DNA of 64,000 bases, taken from Lytechinus pictus. Lineage: Eukaryota > Echinodermata > Echinoidea > Temnopleuroida > Toxopneustidae. The translations under genes and the position numbers were made by a program. Positions 1 through 47,759 of the stretch are shown here, piece by piece; position 1 is the stretch's first letter, and each line of letters begins with the position of its first letter. The DNA is taken from positions 20,911,001 to 20,975,000 of the forward strand of contig NC_087253.1 in the NCBI RefSeq assembly GCF_037042905.1. Reading direction: 5' to 3'. The notes under the pieces were generated by a model. The model was given only the letters and a program-made list of their open reading frames with translations, had not been told where the DNA came from and ran no database searches.

Positions 1-142
1 CTCTTTCATTTATCGCCGTTGTCATAATCTTCTGTATTATGTATTTCTTGTAGGCCTATTGTGTTGTCATATTTTGTTTTAGATTTTGAGAAGTATGAAA
101 ATAAATTCAATTTGATTCAATTCATATCTGTGTAATCAATTC

Positions 143-600
143 ATAAGTTGCATATAAATCCCGTTCATGATAACAAATGTTTTTGTTGTTTCCTATATTT
201 GCGTTTCGAGTCAGTTTCATTAAAAATTCGCGCTAATCTGTTTAATAAGATATTACTTTAGCGCGTTTTTTTGGGATGAAACTGACCTTGTAACATGAAT
301 ATGTGATATATTAACAACTTTTGTAATCATGAACGGGATGCACTGTAAAAACTGTGGTGTTAAAACTGACACCAGTGGGTGTTAATAGAGGACCACACCC
401 TATGGTGTTAAAATTACACCCTAGAGATTGAATATAACACCAAAGAGTGTACATGTAACAACCAAAGGTGTTGCAATAACACCTATAGGTGCTAAACTAA
501 CACTGTCAATTTAACACCGGTGTAAAATAACTAGTGTGGTCCTCTATGTACACCGGTTAACACCGCATTTTTTGCTGTGTGCGTATGCAACTTATGAGAG
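143..600. repeat. Foldback element with a second TIR element inserted in its right arm
   Basis: The left arm (about 143-172, CATAAGTTGCATATAAATCC...) and the right arm are reverse complements, with further matching inner words (GTCAGTTTCAT / ATGAAACTGAC, GCGCT / AGCGC). The right arm is split: ATCATGAACGGGAT lies at about 325-340 and TATGCAACTTATG at about 584-597. Between them sits a separate roughly 240-bp repeat. Confidence 0.75.
343..582. mobile_element. TIR element rich in GGTGTTAA words, inserted in a foldback repeat
   Basis: The ends match in inverse orientation: CTGTAAAAACTGTGGTGTTA on the left and TAACACCGCATTTTTTGCTG on the right, and ATAGAGGACCACAC recurs inverted inside. The interior repeats GGTGTTA/TAACACC words many times. 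No coding capacity; a MITE-like non-autonomous element. It sits inside the right arm of the surrounding foldback. Confidence 0.7.
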
Positions 601-1389
601 TGCGAAGCGCGAGCTGAAAGTTTTTGATAGTACTGATCTAAAAATGACATTGCGAGTGCAGAGCACAACCTGAAATTTGTAATATTCTGAAGAACGTTTT
701 GGGAGATTTTTAAAAGCAATTCATGAACAGGATTATGTGCAATTGAGAAATATTGGCTTCTGATACGAGCGAGGAATCCGAGCAAATTTATTTATAACCT
801 GAAAAGGGACATTTTATGGATTGTTAGATGGAATTAATGATCATGATTTTACATATTTTACTCAACAAATATTGCGAGCTCGAAGCATTTACGGAAAGTT
901 TTCAATTTGTTTTAATAAATGGACCGTAGATAATATGACGCGTATATAGATGTGAAGAGCTGGCTGCATGATTAATTTTTTAAAAATCTACATTCTTAAA
1001 GCGGGACATTCTTCTTCTTCTACTCCCTTCCCCATTTGAGACATCAATAAAGGAGGGTGTGTGTGGGGGGGGGGGAGGGGTGCTCCTGCCCCCTGGATCC
1101 ACTTATGCAAAGAAAGTGCTTCGTATATATTCCAATTAATGTTAGAAAAATACGATTCTTTTAATAAGGTATAAAAAAGTGTAACTTTGAGGAGGGCTCT
1201 AAGGGGGGGTTAAATTAATTTTACAAAGAGACAGTTTTACCACACCAAAGTTTGAAACTTGTAAGATTGTTTTTTTTATATTCCTTACAACCGTACACCG
1301 GGAAAATCGTTCTATAAATAGATCATTTATGAATGTTTGTCAGAGACACCAGTTGGCGCTATCCCCAATAAAATTTGTACAACTGATAA

Positions 1390-1606
1390 TGACGTCATCG
1401 ATCTGATCAACAGGTGTCTCATTTGCATAAAATAATTTCTTTGCTGATGTCCTTCATCCAGAAACATTTTACTTAATAATAGTTTTTGCGTTTAAAACAA
1501 ATTTTACCAGCTTTTAAAAAGTTTAGATGATACAAGAGATTTTTCGGCTTCCATTATAAAGTTAAACAAAAATTGGAATCGAACCAATCAATTATGCAAA
1601 TGAGAA
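1390..1606. promoter_or_regulatory. CRE-like palindrome and inverted pair of octamer words upstream of MYRF
   Basis: TGACGTCA (CRE consensus) lies at 1390-1397, ATTTGCAT at 1421-1428 and its inverse ATGCAAAT at 1594-1601. The octamers sit in a perfect 13-base inverted repeat (CTCATTTGCATAA / TTATGCAAATGAG). Similar ATGCAAATGAG plus TGACGTCATC combinations occur inside the TIR element at 58833-59445, so this may be the remains of such an element rather than a native promoter. A regulatory role is only a possibility. Confidence 0.35.
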
Positions 1607-1782
1607 ATATGGTAATTTTTCCGATCAGATGAGAAAAGCAAGATGGTCGTCAATACAGTGAAGTTTCAGGTGCAATAAACTAAGCTTGTTATGGAAGACT
1701 TCGACCCAAAACGGTGTTTTTCGACGACTTTTAGAATGACGGTAGTGAAATCGGATTTAAAGTAACTGAAGGAAGTCCCTAC

Positions 1783-37613
<35,831 letters not shown>

Positions 37614-38089
37614 ATCAGCTCGACAACATCAGATTCAATCAACCATTTGCATGTGAAAATTTTAAAATGGAATATCACATTATTGATAATTTAAAGCAAT
37701 ATAGGCGTCAGCGTTCATTGGACAGGGATGCCTTATCAGACTAAAGTCTGCATCAGAGTTTTCTTCATATTTTTGGCTGTGGGAAAATATCTTTTCATGG
37801 AGAAAAGGGGTAATTCTTAATGATTTGCAGACTTTTTTTTCTTCAAATTATCAAGCCTAAGTGGTATTTCTTATGGGGAATGGATTTTTATTTGCTGACC
37901 CCTGATTTTGTGAAAAGCACTGGAAACACCTGTAATATAGATTTCTGAGGGGGGAGAGCAAACTTGATGTACCAGCGAGAAGTCCTTTGTCTAAGCTTGG
38001 CTTAGCCTCTGGCAAACATCACGTTAGAATTGTGAGATAATGAGTTTTTTATCATAAGGCAATTTCCAGTGACATTACATATTACAGGG

Positions 38090-38427
38090 GGCCGTTTCAT
38101 GTAGCTGTTTGTAAGTTAAGAGTGACTTTAAGAACGACTTGTGATCCTTTCTTGTGGTAAATGATATTCACCATTAAATTTTCATTGATAATTATTCAGC
38201 GAGAAAGAAAGGTTCACCAATCGTTCTTAAAGACGCTCGTAACTTGCAAACAGTTTTATGAAAAACCCACCAAGCTGCGCATAAGTTAAGAGCGACTCTA
38301 AGAACGACTGGTGATCCTTCCTTATGGTAAATGGTATATTCATTGGCGATGATTTAGCTCGTAAGAAAGGTTCACCAATCGTTCTTAAAGACGCTCGTAA
38401 CTGACAAACAGCTTTATGAAACACCCA
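38090..38427. repeat. Two adjacent family F hairpins after the MYRF stop codon
   Basis: Hairpin 1 (about 38090-38270) pairs GTAGCTGTTTGTAAGTTAAG with TCGTAACTTGCAAACAG. Hairpin 2 (about 38275-38427) pairs AAGTTAAGAGCGACTCTAAG with CGTTCTTAAAGACGCTCG and ends AACAGCTTTATGAAACACCC. No AATAAA precedes them, so they probably lie in the MYRF 3' UTR. Confidence 0.8.
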
Positions 38428-39042
38428 CCCGGTCATAAATCTCTATCACACTTGTGCGTGATTGGCATCTTAATGGTTTCACATTCCCCATACAAACTGA
38501 TGTACATGCTAAGTAAATACCTTGTGACCTTTGTCCCTGGACCCGCCTCATTTCAAGTTTGGTGCTGCTCTGCCGGTGTAAAAGTTGGCCCAACGCCAAC
38601 ACCAAAAGGTTAACACCGAACTTGAAATCACCCTGAGGCTACGGTCAAGGAATGTCTTGGCGAAAAAGCTTGTTAGTTGTGTCCTCAAGAGCTTTCAAAT
38701 ACATAATTCTGGTTTCACTAATTGCAATCCTCTCCTCCCACCCCACCCCACTCTCCCTCCCCCCCCCCCAATCAAGGCAAGCGACCTACAGAGGGATGGT
38801 CAGTCTGCCATAAAAAAAAATTCATACAAATATTCATGGAAGAATATATTTTTACACAAACAGGTCAATAAGCAAATTGATGATATTTTGCATTTATGAT
38901 GAAATTCTGATCGCCTATGTAAATATGTATATAAATATTATGCATACCATATTCAAATACTTGGTGAATATTTTTAGACACAATTATTAGAACTCTCTCA
39001 ATGCAGTACTTATGTATTTGATTCTTCAGGATTTTATTATAG

Positions 39043-39048
39043 AATAAA
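39043..39048 (+). terminator. MYRF: Candidate MYRF polyadenylation signal
   Basis: First AATAAA after the MYRF stop that I found, in AGAATAAATAATTTT, about 1.4 kb downstream. No transcript evidence; later signals are equally possible. Confidence 0.35.
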
Positions 39049-39375
39049 TAATTTTACAAATATGTATTTTCATGAAAAAAAGAAAGCTATATCTCTTTTT
39101 GGTGTTTGTGGTCAATGACAATCTTGAATTAGTTTGGGTTGATTATAGGGCCAGAATGATAGGATAATACATGTATGTATTTGAAAACAAATGAATACTC
39201 TTTGATTTGGTAAAGCAAATTATTTCACCATTTTGTCATCATGCACAATACCATATTCAGCAGTGTCAGATTTTGCTATTCTGAATAGTTATCTCATATA
39301 TACATATATAGTCCGGTTGAAAAAACATGCATATACAGGGATATTTCTTTTGAAAGATACAAGAAGAGAACACCA

Positions 39376-39637
39376 GGGCCCCGTCTTACAAAGAGTTACG
39401 ATTGATCCAATCAATCGTACTTCTATGGAAATCCATTAGTGTCATCTTTTTTTCTACAGGAAATTTGCAAAATGTCCTTTGTAAACAAAGGAAAACACAC
39501 CAAATTGTCAAGAAATCAATGACTTTATGGATATACATTCATATCTAGAACAAACATGCATTTCATAGGTTGACTTTGCTGGCTTTCCATAGTTGCGATT
39601 GATCGGATCAATCGCAACTCTTTGTAAGACGGGCCCC
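39376..39637. mobile_element. Family A TIR element, copy 5
   Basis: GGGCCCCGTCTTACAAAGAG on the left and its exact inverse CTCTTTGTAAGACGGGCCCC on the right; the best-preserved ends in the window. The core is inverted relative to copies 4 and 7. Confidence 0.9.
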
Positions 39638-39901
39638 ACAATTACTTGATCGTTATACTTTTATGTACAAGTGCCTGGTGTAGCTATCCCGTACATTTGA
39701 GGCAGCACTGCATGAAGTTCAAAGTATATTCCTCGATTTATCTTATCCATAATTTCTTTTAGTTTTGTAGGCTCTCCTAGGGAGGTCATTCCACTGGATG
39801 ATTACTTAAATATTGCATATTCATGACTCAAAACAATTCCATTTATCATAACAGTACTAATGTTATTGGCATGTCAAGTACTTAATTGTGTTTTGTACTA
39901 C

Positions 39902-40177
39902 CGGGTCCTATCATACAAAGAGTTGTGATTGATCCAATCAACCTCAAATATTTGAAAATCCGTCAATGTCATAATTTTTCCTACAGGAGATTTGCACAAA
40001 TTCTTTGTAAACAAAGAGGAAGCCCACTAAATTGTCAAGACAATGATGAATGTATGAATATACATTATAATCTAGAAAACATTTTAAACAATCATGCATT
40101 GTTTATGTTGGCATTGCTTGATTTTCATAGTTGTGGTTGATGGGGTCAATTTGCAAATCTTTGGAAGATGAGGCCCT
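39902..40177. mobile_element. Family A TIR element, copy 6
   Basis: Decayed ends (GGGTCCTATCATACAAAGAG; CTTTGGAAGATGAGGCCCTG), same core orientation as copy 5 and only 265 bp away. Confidence 0.8.
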
Positions 40178-41645
40178 GGTTTCAATTAACATATGATGGA
40201 AATAGGGGAATGGAGAAATCATCTCATATGTCAGGACATGAAACTCATCTTCTCTAAGAAAAGAAGAGATGTTCTGAAGATTATATGGAGCTTGAGAATT
40301 AAACACATTCCACTTCAAATAAATGTCTTTCAATTCGTACAAATTATCAAATTTTTAAATTAAAAGTATATGGCCAATTCTGTCAATTTTCTAGAATTTC
40401 TAAGTTTTATGAGAATCAAATTAATTTGGATCCTGTCAGTGTTTTCTCAATATTTTCAGTCAAATAAACAAGACAAAAAAAGGGAAAAAGAAAACAAAAA
40501 TCTTGTTAATCCAGAAGAAATTTGTCACTTTCATATTTCTAAAATTGGAAGTGAAATTTAGATATGGCAACAAGAAAATTTTTTGACGCTCAAATTGGCA
40601 AAATATGTGTACTTATAGAATGTGTGATTTTTATACTGTTTTTAATGATTACACGGATGAATATTTTATCATAAATTTTAATGTATATATTGAATATTTT
40701 GCTACACCTTTATATACACTCATTATAGCCGCAGGAGTGAATAGTTTGTACCGGTTACCACATGTGCATTTAGTTTCATGCTATATCCATTATACAATGA
40801 CAGAAAGTGATATATTTTGTGGATGTATATTGTACTTGTAAGTTTGGATATATTTCATTGACTCTATGAAAATTCAGATATGTTCTATCTTTTATTTCCA
40901 AGTATCTTTTCACTTGTACGACCATGATTAACGAAAGTGAAATTTGAACCCAGCAATGAGATAATACTTGAAGAATAATGAATAATAGAAATGAATAAAA
41001 ATATTGTGAATAAAACAAATAATGCACAGCTGTACATTTGTGATGTTAGTGGCATTACAGCTAAATCTTATGCTTGCACAAGGTAATACAAAAGTACCTG
41101 CTGCAAGCGCATTTTCACAATAAATACCATTGTAAAAAATGCCACTGACATACACACTTTGAAAATTATGTCATCAAAGACACTTTACAGTACCATGAAA
41201 AATCTTGTCCCAAAACTTCATAACTAATCTATTTTTCGAAGGATGATTATGTTCAAGACAGGAACTTCAATCACATTCTGAAATTGAAATACAAAATATT
41301 ACATATGTATATTTCTTGCAAAGCAACACATAATTTTGAATGAAGCACAATATTTTGTATGTAGTCCAATTTCATTTCACATGTTTATCAAATTTGTATG
41401 TATGTACTATCCTCACTCTTCATATATGTAAATAAGAAAATAGATAACAAAGTGATTTTTTTTCTAGATTGATGAAATCGTGAATTATATTATTAGAAAT
41501 TGTCTGGTAGAAATATCTTAAAGACTTTAAAATTGAAATAAAATCAGTACTGAGTAATCATGTGGATGAAAAAAGATTGATTAGTTGACAAATAATTTAG
41601 AAATTGTAAAGCAACAAGCATAGGCTTGTGCATGTAGTGTCTTTA

Positions 41646-41925
41646 TAAAGGGGTATACCAGACTTGAAAATAAAATGATTTAATAGATAGAGTAAAATTA
41701 GATTAACAAAAACACTGGAAATTTCATTAAAAATGGATGGAAAAACAAAGTTATGACATTTTAAAATTATGATAGCATGCATTTAATGTTTTCACAAAAT
41801 ATTACAAAATTTGATAATTGAATATCTTATTTTAATCAGAATATGACAAAACTCTTAGCTTTATGCCTATTTAATTTTTCTCTATTTATTAATTTATTAT
41901 AATGTTCAGCCTGGAATACCGCTAC
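41646..41925. mobile_element. TIR element GGGGTATACCAGACT...AGCCTGGAATACC
   Basis: Inverted ends, and inner TAATAGATAGAGTAAAATTA / TTTTTCTCTATTTATTAATT. The layout resembles the TTAA elements at 25394-26121 and 58833-59445 (ATAGAGTAAAATT, GTTATGACATTTTA). Confidence 0.65.
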
Positions 41926-42390
41926 CTACATGTACATGTATAAGATGGGATATTCTGAGGTGAATAACTGTAATTGTTATGATTTGATTAATTAAGCTAG
42001 ATGTGACTGTTTTCTTAATTATGTTGTAAATGTATTGCTGAAAAAAGAGATTTGTTAGAAGTATTCAACCTTAGTAGAAATTTATTTGCAAATGCTCGCA
42101 AGACTTTCAATTGCATGTACATGTAGTCCTAAAATTGGCTTGCAAGTAGTTGCAAGTCTCTTATTATTCTAGTACTGCCGTAGAATAGATTTTTTGCTAT
42201 AGTTTTTGCATAGTATCGGATGGGCACACTTGTACGAGGGGCAAATTCAGATTTAAGTCAATTTGAATACAAGAAAATGAATTTGGTGCAAGTTTGGAAT
42301 AAAGTCCAAATCAGTTGTAAATTTGAGACACTTGAAGTGTTGTCAATATTAGAAATAAGTTACACCTGCTTTCATTAAAAGATTTTTTGA

Positions 42391-43075
42391 TGTGATAGCT
42401 GAAATGTGTCGTAATGTGTGGTTTTTTGCGGTTATTTAGAGATGTATTTTGATTTTATAGATGCATGTATTTTTTACTCTGCGTGGTCATGGTGGTTGTG
42501 ATGATGTGATAGCTGAAATGTGTCGTAATGTGTGGTTTTTTGTGGTTATTTAGAGATGTATTTTGATTTTATAGATGCATGTATTTTTTACTCTGCGTGG
42601 TCATGGTGGTGATGATGATGATGTGATAGCTGAAATGTGTGGTTTTTTGCGGTTATTTAGAGATGTATTTTGATTTTATAGATGCATGTATTTTTTACTC
42701 TGCGTGGTCATGGTGGTGATGATGATGATGGTTGTGATGTGATAGCTGAAATGTGTTGTAATTTTTTTTTATTTTTGTGGTTATTTAGAGATGTATTTTG
42801 ATTTTATAGATGCATGTATTTTTTACTCTGCGTGGTCATGGTGGTTGTGATGATGTGATAGCTGAAATGTGTGGTTTTTTGTGGTTATTTAGAGATGTAT
42901 TTTGATTTTATAGATGCATGTATTTTTTACTCTGCGTGGTCATGGTGGTGATGATGTGATAGCTGAAATGTGTCGTAATGTGTGTTTTTTTGTGGTTATT
43001 TAGAGATGTATTTTGATTTTATAGATGCATATATTTTTTACTCTGCGTGGTGATGGTGGTGATGATGGTTGTGGG
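42391..43075. repeat. Minisatellite: six ~115-bp units
   Basis: TGTGATAGCTGAAATGTG starts units at about 42391, 42504, 42622, 42738, 42854 and 42955. Each contains GGTTATTTAGAGATGTATTT and TACTCTGCGTGGTCATGGTG. Units are almost identical and differ mainly in the number of GAT triplets at the joints. Confidence 0.93.
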
Positions 43076-43992
43076 GATGATGGTGATGATGATCAGTGAC
43101 GACGATGGTTACGTTGATAGTGATGATAGTCTGGATGATGGTGTGATGTTTAAAATTATAAATTTTGGATAATGGTATTGATATCATGATTGGTCATGAC
43201 AATCGTGAATTCTCAGTGGTTAACTCCACTATGGAAAATCATTTCATAGTTAGGGTGAAACATGCAAATATTAGAACTCCAAATGCTTTTATTAATTTAC
43301 CCCCTCTGTATCTCTGTTTTTCTATCTCTCTCTATCTCATGTCTGTCTTCGTCTCTCTTTCTCTCCCATTGGTATCTACCTCAGTAGCTTTTACCTGTTA
43401 TTGGAAATTTGCTATTTTAACAATTTTTATGAAATGGCCTCAGTTTGGTGCTATGCTGATGTAAAACTTGACTTAACATCCACTGGCATAAATCCAAGTG
43501 GTGAGCCTATTGTTCAAGGGGGGGGGGGGGGTGATCTGTTGTTTCATCCCCCCTGCTTGAACAGTATGACATCATGGATTTACACTGATATTAACACCAA
43601 CACCAAAAGGTAAACACCACCATTAAAATAATCGATAGTATTCTGTACTTTTGCATTATGAATAATAGAAGACTGAAATGAACAAATAGGACACAAGACA
43701 AGCCCAAATCAGATCATTATGAAAAAAATATATTTGATACTGAAAAGTTGCTTTACTAAAATCAGTACTTCATATCTTCATGCAGGTGCACTGTAAAACA
43801 AATGTTTTACGGTATTATAAATATTTCATTCGTAAACAAATATGTTCAAATTAAAAGAAAACAAGAATTTATACCAGCATATTCATGATCATTTGTTTTG
43901 TGTTATCAATATTAATGTTATCGATCACCAAGACCCTGTTACATTCATAAAATGAAAATAATTCACATACAAATTTTTAGTTTATACAGTAC

Positions 43993-44188
43993 AGTGGTGC
44001 TGAAAAGTTACTGAACCCCACCGGAAAATGCACTCCTTCATGCCGAATGTTGAATGTAGACAACACTACAATGTTTGGTGAGCCCAGAGAAACAAACTTT
44101 ATTGCATGTAATATTTCATCACCTGACTTCACAATTAAATATCTAAAAGATAGCAGAACTTGAACTGTTTTAGCACAACTGTATATTA
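43993..44188. mobile_element. Tc1/mariner-like MITE (family E), copy 2
   Basis: Starts CAGTGGTGCTGAAAAGTTAC; shares AAATGCACTCCTTCATGC, AATGTAGACAACACTACAAT and AGCCCAGAGAAACAA with 62190-62410. Confidence 0.72.
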
Positions 44189-44671
44189 TATGCTTTTCAC
44201 ACTGTACTTTTTTTCCTTAACCCCGGGATATTGGTGGGGCTAAGGAGGGCCTTAGCCCCACCAATTTCCCGGGGTTAAGCTTAGCCCACTTCGTTTTCAC
44301 ACTATAGCAAAGTGGGCTAGCACGATAAATAGTACGGTACTATCTGGCCCTGCAAAAAAGCAGGGTTAGCCGGCTTATTGTGGTGCTAGCACTACAGTTG
44401 CGGTGCTAAGAGATGCAGTGTGAAACGAAACTGGGCTAAGGAAAAGTGGGGCTATAAGCAATAGCCAATCACATAAGTTGAAATTACACGTTAATTACGC
44501 CCTGTATGGTAAAATCATCAATACTCATGAGCTGTGGGATAGTCCGGGGTTAAGGCGTTAACCCCGGCTAAGCAGATAGTATGGGGTTAAGAAAGTTGGT
44601 GTGAATCCAAAAAAAGATAGTATGGGGTTAAGGATATTATGGGGTTAAGGAAATGCAATGTGAAAAGCATA
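44189..44671. mobile_element. Foldback element ATATGCTTTTCACACTG...CAATGTGAAAAGCATAT
   Basis: Inverted ends CTTTTCACACTGTAC and CAATGTGAAAAG, then TCCTTAACCCC / GGGGTTAAGGA. The interior is a series of smaller palindromes around GGGGCTAAGGAGGGCCTTAG and GTTAACCCCGG words. Confidence 0.8.
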
Positions 44672-44954
44672 TAAGTGTATTACAATATCATACACATCAA
44701 ATACAGAAATTATTTTTTTTACATTGATAAAATCTTGTGCTACAATCTGAAAACCATGCATGATACATTTTGGAAGCCGCATTGAATTGGACACATCTTT
44801 CCCCCTTTTCCTCTCCCCAAACTCCAAAGTTTGAAAGCAAAACCCCTTGTTCACTGATAATATTATAATTTTGATTTCAGTAATTTGTAAAATCCATACC
44901 TTCAATTACACAAGTCTTCACTCAAGACTGTACACATTATAATGAATTACAAAT

Positions 44955-45305
44955 AATAATAATCCGCTTTTATGTAGCGCTTAATACATCGGAACGACGT
45001 GTCTAAGCGCTTTACAGATATATTATTACCCCGGTCATCGGATTCAATCAGTCATTCCCGCACACACTGTGTGCACATCCTCCACTCCCTGGGGATTCCA
45101 GTCAATCGCCAGTGAGCCAAACACAGTACTGGACAAGCTACAATGACTTTCGCATCCTACCGGGTACCCATTAGCACCTGGGTTGAGAGTGGCAAAGTGT
45201 GGATTAACGCCTTGCCAAAGGATGCCAGACCGTGGTGGGATTTGAACACACGACCCTCTGTTTACAAGGCGAGAGTCAGAACCGATACACCATGGCTCCT
45301 CCACA
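44955..45305 (-). mobile_element. tRNA-derived SINE, inverted copy
   Basis: Read on the minus strand it begins GGAGGAGCCATGGTGTATCG, TCTGACTCTCGCCTTG and GTTCAAATCCCACC and ends with AGCGCTTAGACACG and AGCGCTACATAAAAGCGG. Confidence 0.85.
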
Positions 45306-45524
45306 AACTACCCCCACCCCCTTTTAATATTTGATTACTCTTCTCTTACACAAAATCATGCAAAATCATTTATTTATCAAATAACACACATTTTTTTTTT
45401 TTTTGGGGGGGGCACCCAAGTCATATTTTGATACAGATAGGGGGGGGGTGCCTTATAAATCCCTGAGATGGGGGTCTAAGGAAGTTGCTTTGGGGTTTTG
45501 GGAACTATGATCTATTGGTTTATT

Positions 45525-45790
45525 TTCAATTGGTCTAATGCCAATTCGTCCAATCAACAACTCGTCTACCATCAGTTGGTCCACTATCCACAGGGTCTAA
45601 TTGCCATTTCATCTAATAACCATTTGGTCTAAGTGTTTATTGGGTGAAATGAACGAAAATCAAACGGATATTAGACCAACTGATTATGAGACGAAATGCT
45701 GGTCATGGACGAACTGGTGATTAGACAAAGTGATGAGTGGACCAAATGGTTGATAGATGAAATGGGTTATAAATGAAATGTCGATGAATG
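45525..45790. repeat. Family V short-word inverted array, copy 2
   Basis: Same sequence of words as 36985-37285 (GGTCTAATGCCAATTCGTCC, AACCATTTGGTCTAAGTG, TAGACCAACTGATTATGAGA, GACGAACTGGTGATTAGAC), same orientation. Confidence 0.75.
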
Positions 45791-46083
45791 AAATATACTA
45801 AAACTATGGAACTATTGTTGACTGTCATTTTCACACCATTTCTCTATTACCATTGCACAAGAGAAATAATGGACTGAACAGTATAAACATCATAAGAATA
45901 CAAAAAGAAAGCTTTCCACTTAGGTATTGATATAGTAGGAATCTAAAAGGAATACTCCCCAGGGAGTGTGTAATGTAAATGTATACACTACCCATGGTCA
46001 AGAATGATTAAGACCAATGATTTATGAATGCTTAGATACATGGGCTAATATAACCTTGTATCTAAAATAATAATAAATAAATT

Positions 46084-46795
46084 TTTTAGGCGATTTGCTT
46101 CCTCTTTTTCACATATACAGGGTTTTTTTTTCTTTTTTTTTTTCCTACTATATAGTCTTTATGTTTTTTCCCCGTCACACCTAGCGGATTACAATATCAG
46201 TTACACCATTTGTGTATTTATATATTTTTTCATATACATTTCTTTTTTGGATATATTTATATACATATCACTTATAGATACATATTTACACTTACCTTCT
46301 TCTCTTAGTTTGTTTAATGCTTTATCATATATACTTATATGTCTTTTGCACATTATCAGTTGTTCCCCATTCTTTTTCTTTTTTCCCCCCACTCTTATGC
46401 ACCAGTTTATTCAGCCTTTCTTTGTAACCTGTTTGACCCACCTCTCACTAATTCTCTTGTTTTTCATCCCATTATCACTGTTTTGTTCCAGATCCTGTTT
46501 GATGTTGCCTGCCTCATTATTTTAATCCCTCTTGGCTCGAGGTCTTTTACTGGCCTTACCAACACTAACTTCCCTTTGTGTCTGCCTACTCCTTTTCTTT
46601 CATCCCCTTCACTAACCTGATTGGTCTTCTCTACTCACTAATGCCCCTTTTGTCTCCTTGTTTCTAGTGTTGCTGTAGCTTGTTTGTGGTCTATATTATG
46701 GTTGTTCCACTTTATATGTTTGTCATTTTGCCTCCGACAAAGATTCTGCTAGGATCGAAAGCTTAGGCCCCTTTTTGACTTTCTAATAAATAAAT
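46084..46795 (+). mobile_element. Solo 3' end of the same Penelope-like element
   Basis: About 710 bp nearly identical, in inverse orientation, to 22885-23590, the 3' UTR of the copy in MYRF intron 12. It ends TAGGATCGAAAGCTTAGGCC then TTTTTGACTTTCTAATAAAT. It retains CCTCCGACAAAGA, which the other copy has lost. No RT or nuclease sequence: a severely 5'-truncated insertion. Reading frames across it are meaningless. Confidence 0.88.
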
Positions 46796-46975
46796 TAGGA
46801 CAGCTAAAAATAAAATTTATGTTAGAATTATGACATAAGTAGCAGCCTTCTTTTTCCCAGAAAGAGTTCTGTTCAGGAAGTAGGGGACTGTTTTCAAAAA
46901 TATGATGTTACCACAATAGCTATAATTCTAAAATACAGCCTTTTCTCAGCTGTCCTCAAAATTCTTAAATTCTTA

Positions 46976-47575
46976 AGGGTCTGTATTCTGGACTCAGGTT
47001 TAAATATTAAACTCTGGGCCCCATTTTATAAAGATTTGTGATTGATTCGATCAATCACAACTATGGACAGCCAGCAATATCAACATGTATTATGCATGTT
47101 TGTTCTAAACATTTTCTGGATATGATGTATATTCATACATCCATCATTTTCTTCAAAATTCAGTGTGCTTCTCTTTGTTTACAAAGGACCATGTGGAATT
47201 TCCTGTGGAAAAAATTGTGACACTGATGGATTTCCATATACTTGAGATCAATTGGATCAATCATAACTCTTTGTTAGACAGGGCTCTGGTTTCAAGTTGT
47301 GATTGAACTATGGGTAGATAATTGCTGCATAAATGTTTATTAGAACATCTTCAATTTATCAACTCACATAACACTCAAATCATGCATAATGGTCTGGGAA
47401 TGATGACTGAAGTATTTTGTCTTCATCATGAAAGCAAAGGAAACCAAAAAGTCAACATAAGAAATATACAATGTATAAACAGAACTTTTTGATATTTGGG
47501 GCATCTCATAGTTTTAGCACACAGTTAGACCATGGTCTAAGTTAAACAAGACTTCAGAATACTGACCTATGTTTT
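46976..47575. mobile_element. Family H TIR element with a family A element inserted
   Basis: Ends GGTCTGTATTCTGGACTCAG and, inverted, AGGTCAGTATTCTGAAGTCT. The outer sequence matches the copy at 54730-55065 in opposite orientation; the interior 47016-47286 is a complete family A element. Confidence 0.8.
47016..47286. mobile_element. Family A TIR element, copy 7
   Basis: GGGCCCCATTTTATAAAGAT on the left and CATAACTCTTTGTTAGACAG on the right; inserted in family H. Confidence 0.83.
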
Positions 47576-47759
47576 ACAACCCAAAGAAAATATCAAATAA
47601 GAAATTATCATCATTATTCTGATAACTATAACAATCTTTTTAAGTACCTCTGAATATTGGAAAGAACTAAAACTCCTTCCTTGTTTCCCAGAAAAAGTCA
47701 CTGGACACAAGATTTCACAGTTCAACAAATAGAGTGAACATTAACACTTCACCAGGTCC

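Larger units (their letters stand above)
1..1782. other. 5' flank of MYRF: AT-rich, foldback repeat, no gene seen
   Basis: No conserved reading frame was found. The stretch holds a foldback element interrupted by another repeat (143-600), a G-rich run near 1060-1090 and an inverted pair of octamer-like words (1418-1606). The MYRF promoter and 5' UTR must lie here or further left; I see no convincing TATA box or initiator, so no transcription start is assigned. An in-frame TAG about 50 bases before the MYRF ATG sets the limit of the coding region. Confidence 0.6.

Noticed and set aside
46201-46620. Open frames in a Phe/Ser/Leu-rich sequence, with an identical twin at 23136-23414
   Set aside because: Both lie in the 3' UTR of the Penelope-like element; conservation reflects the repeat, not a protein.
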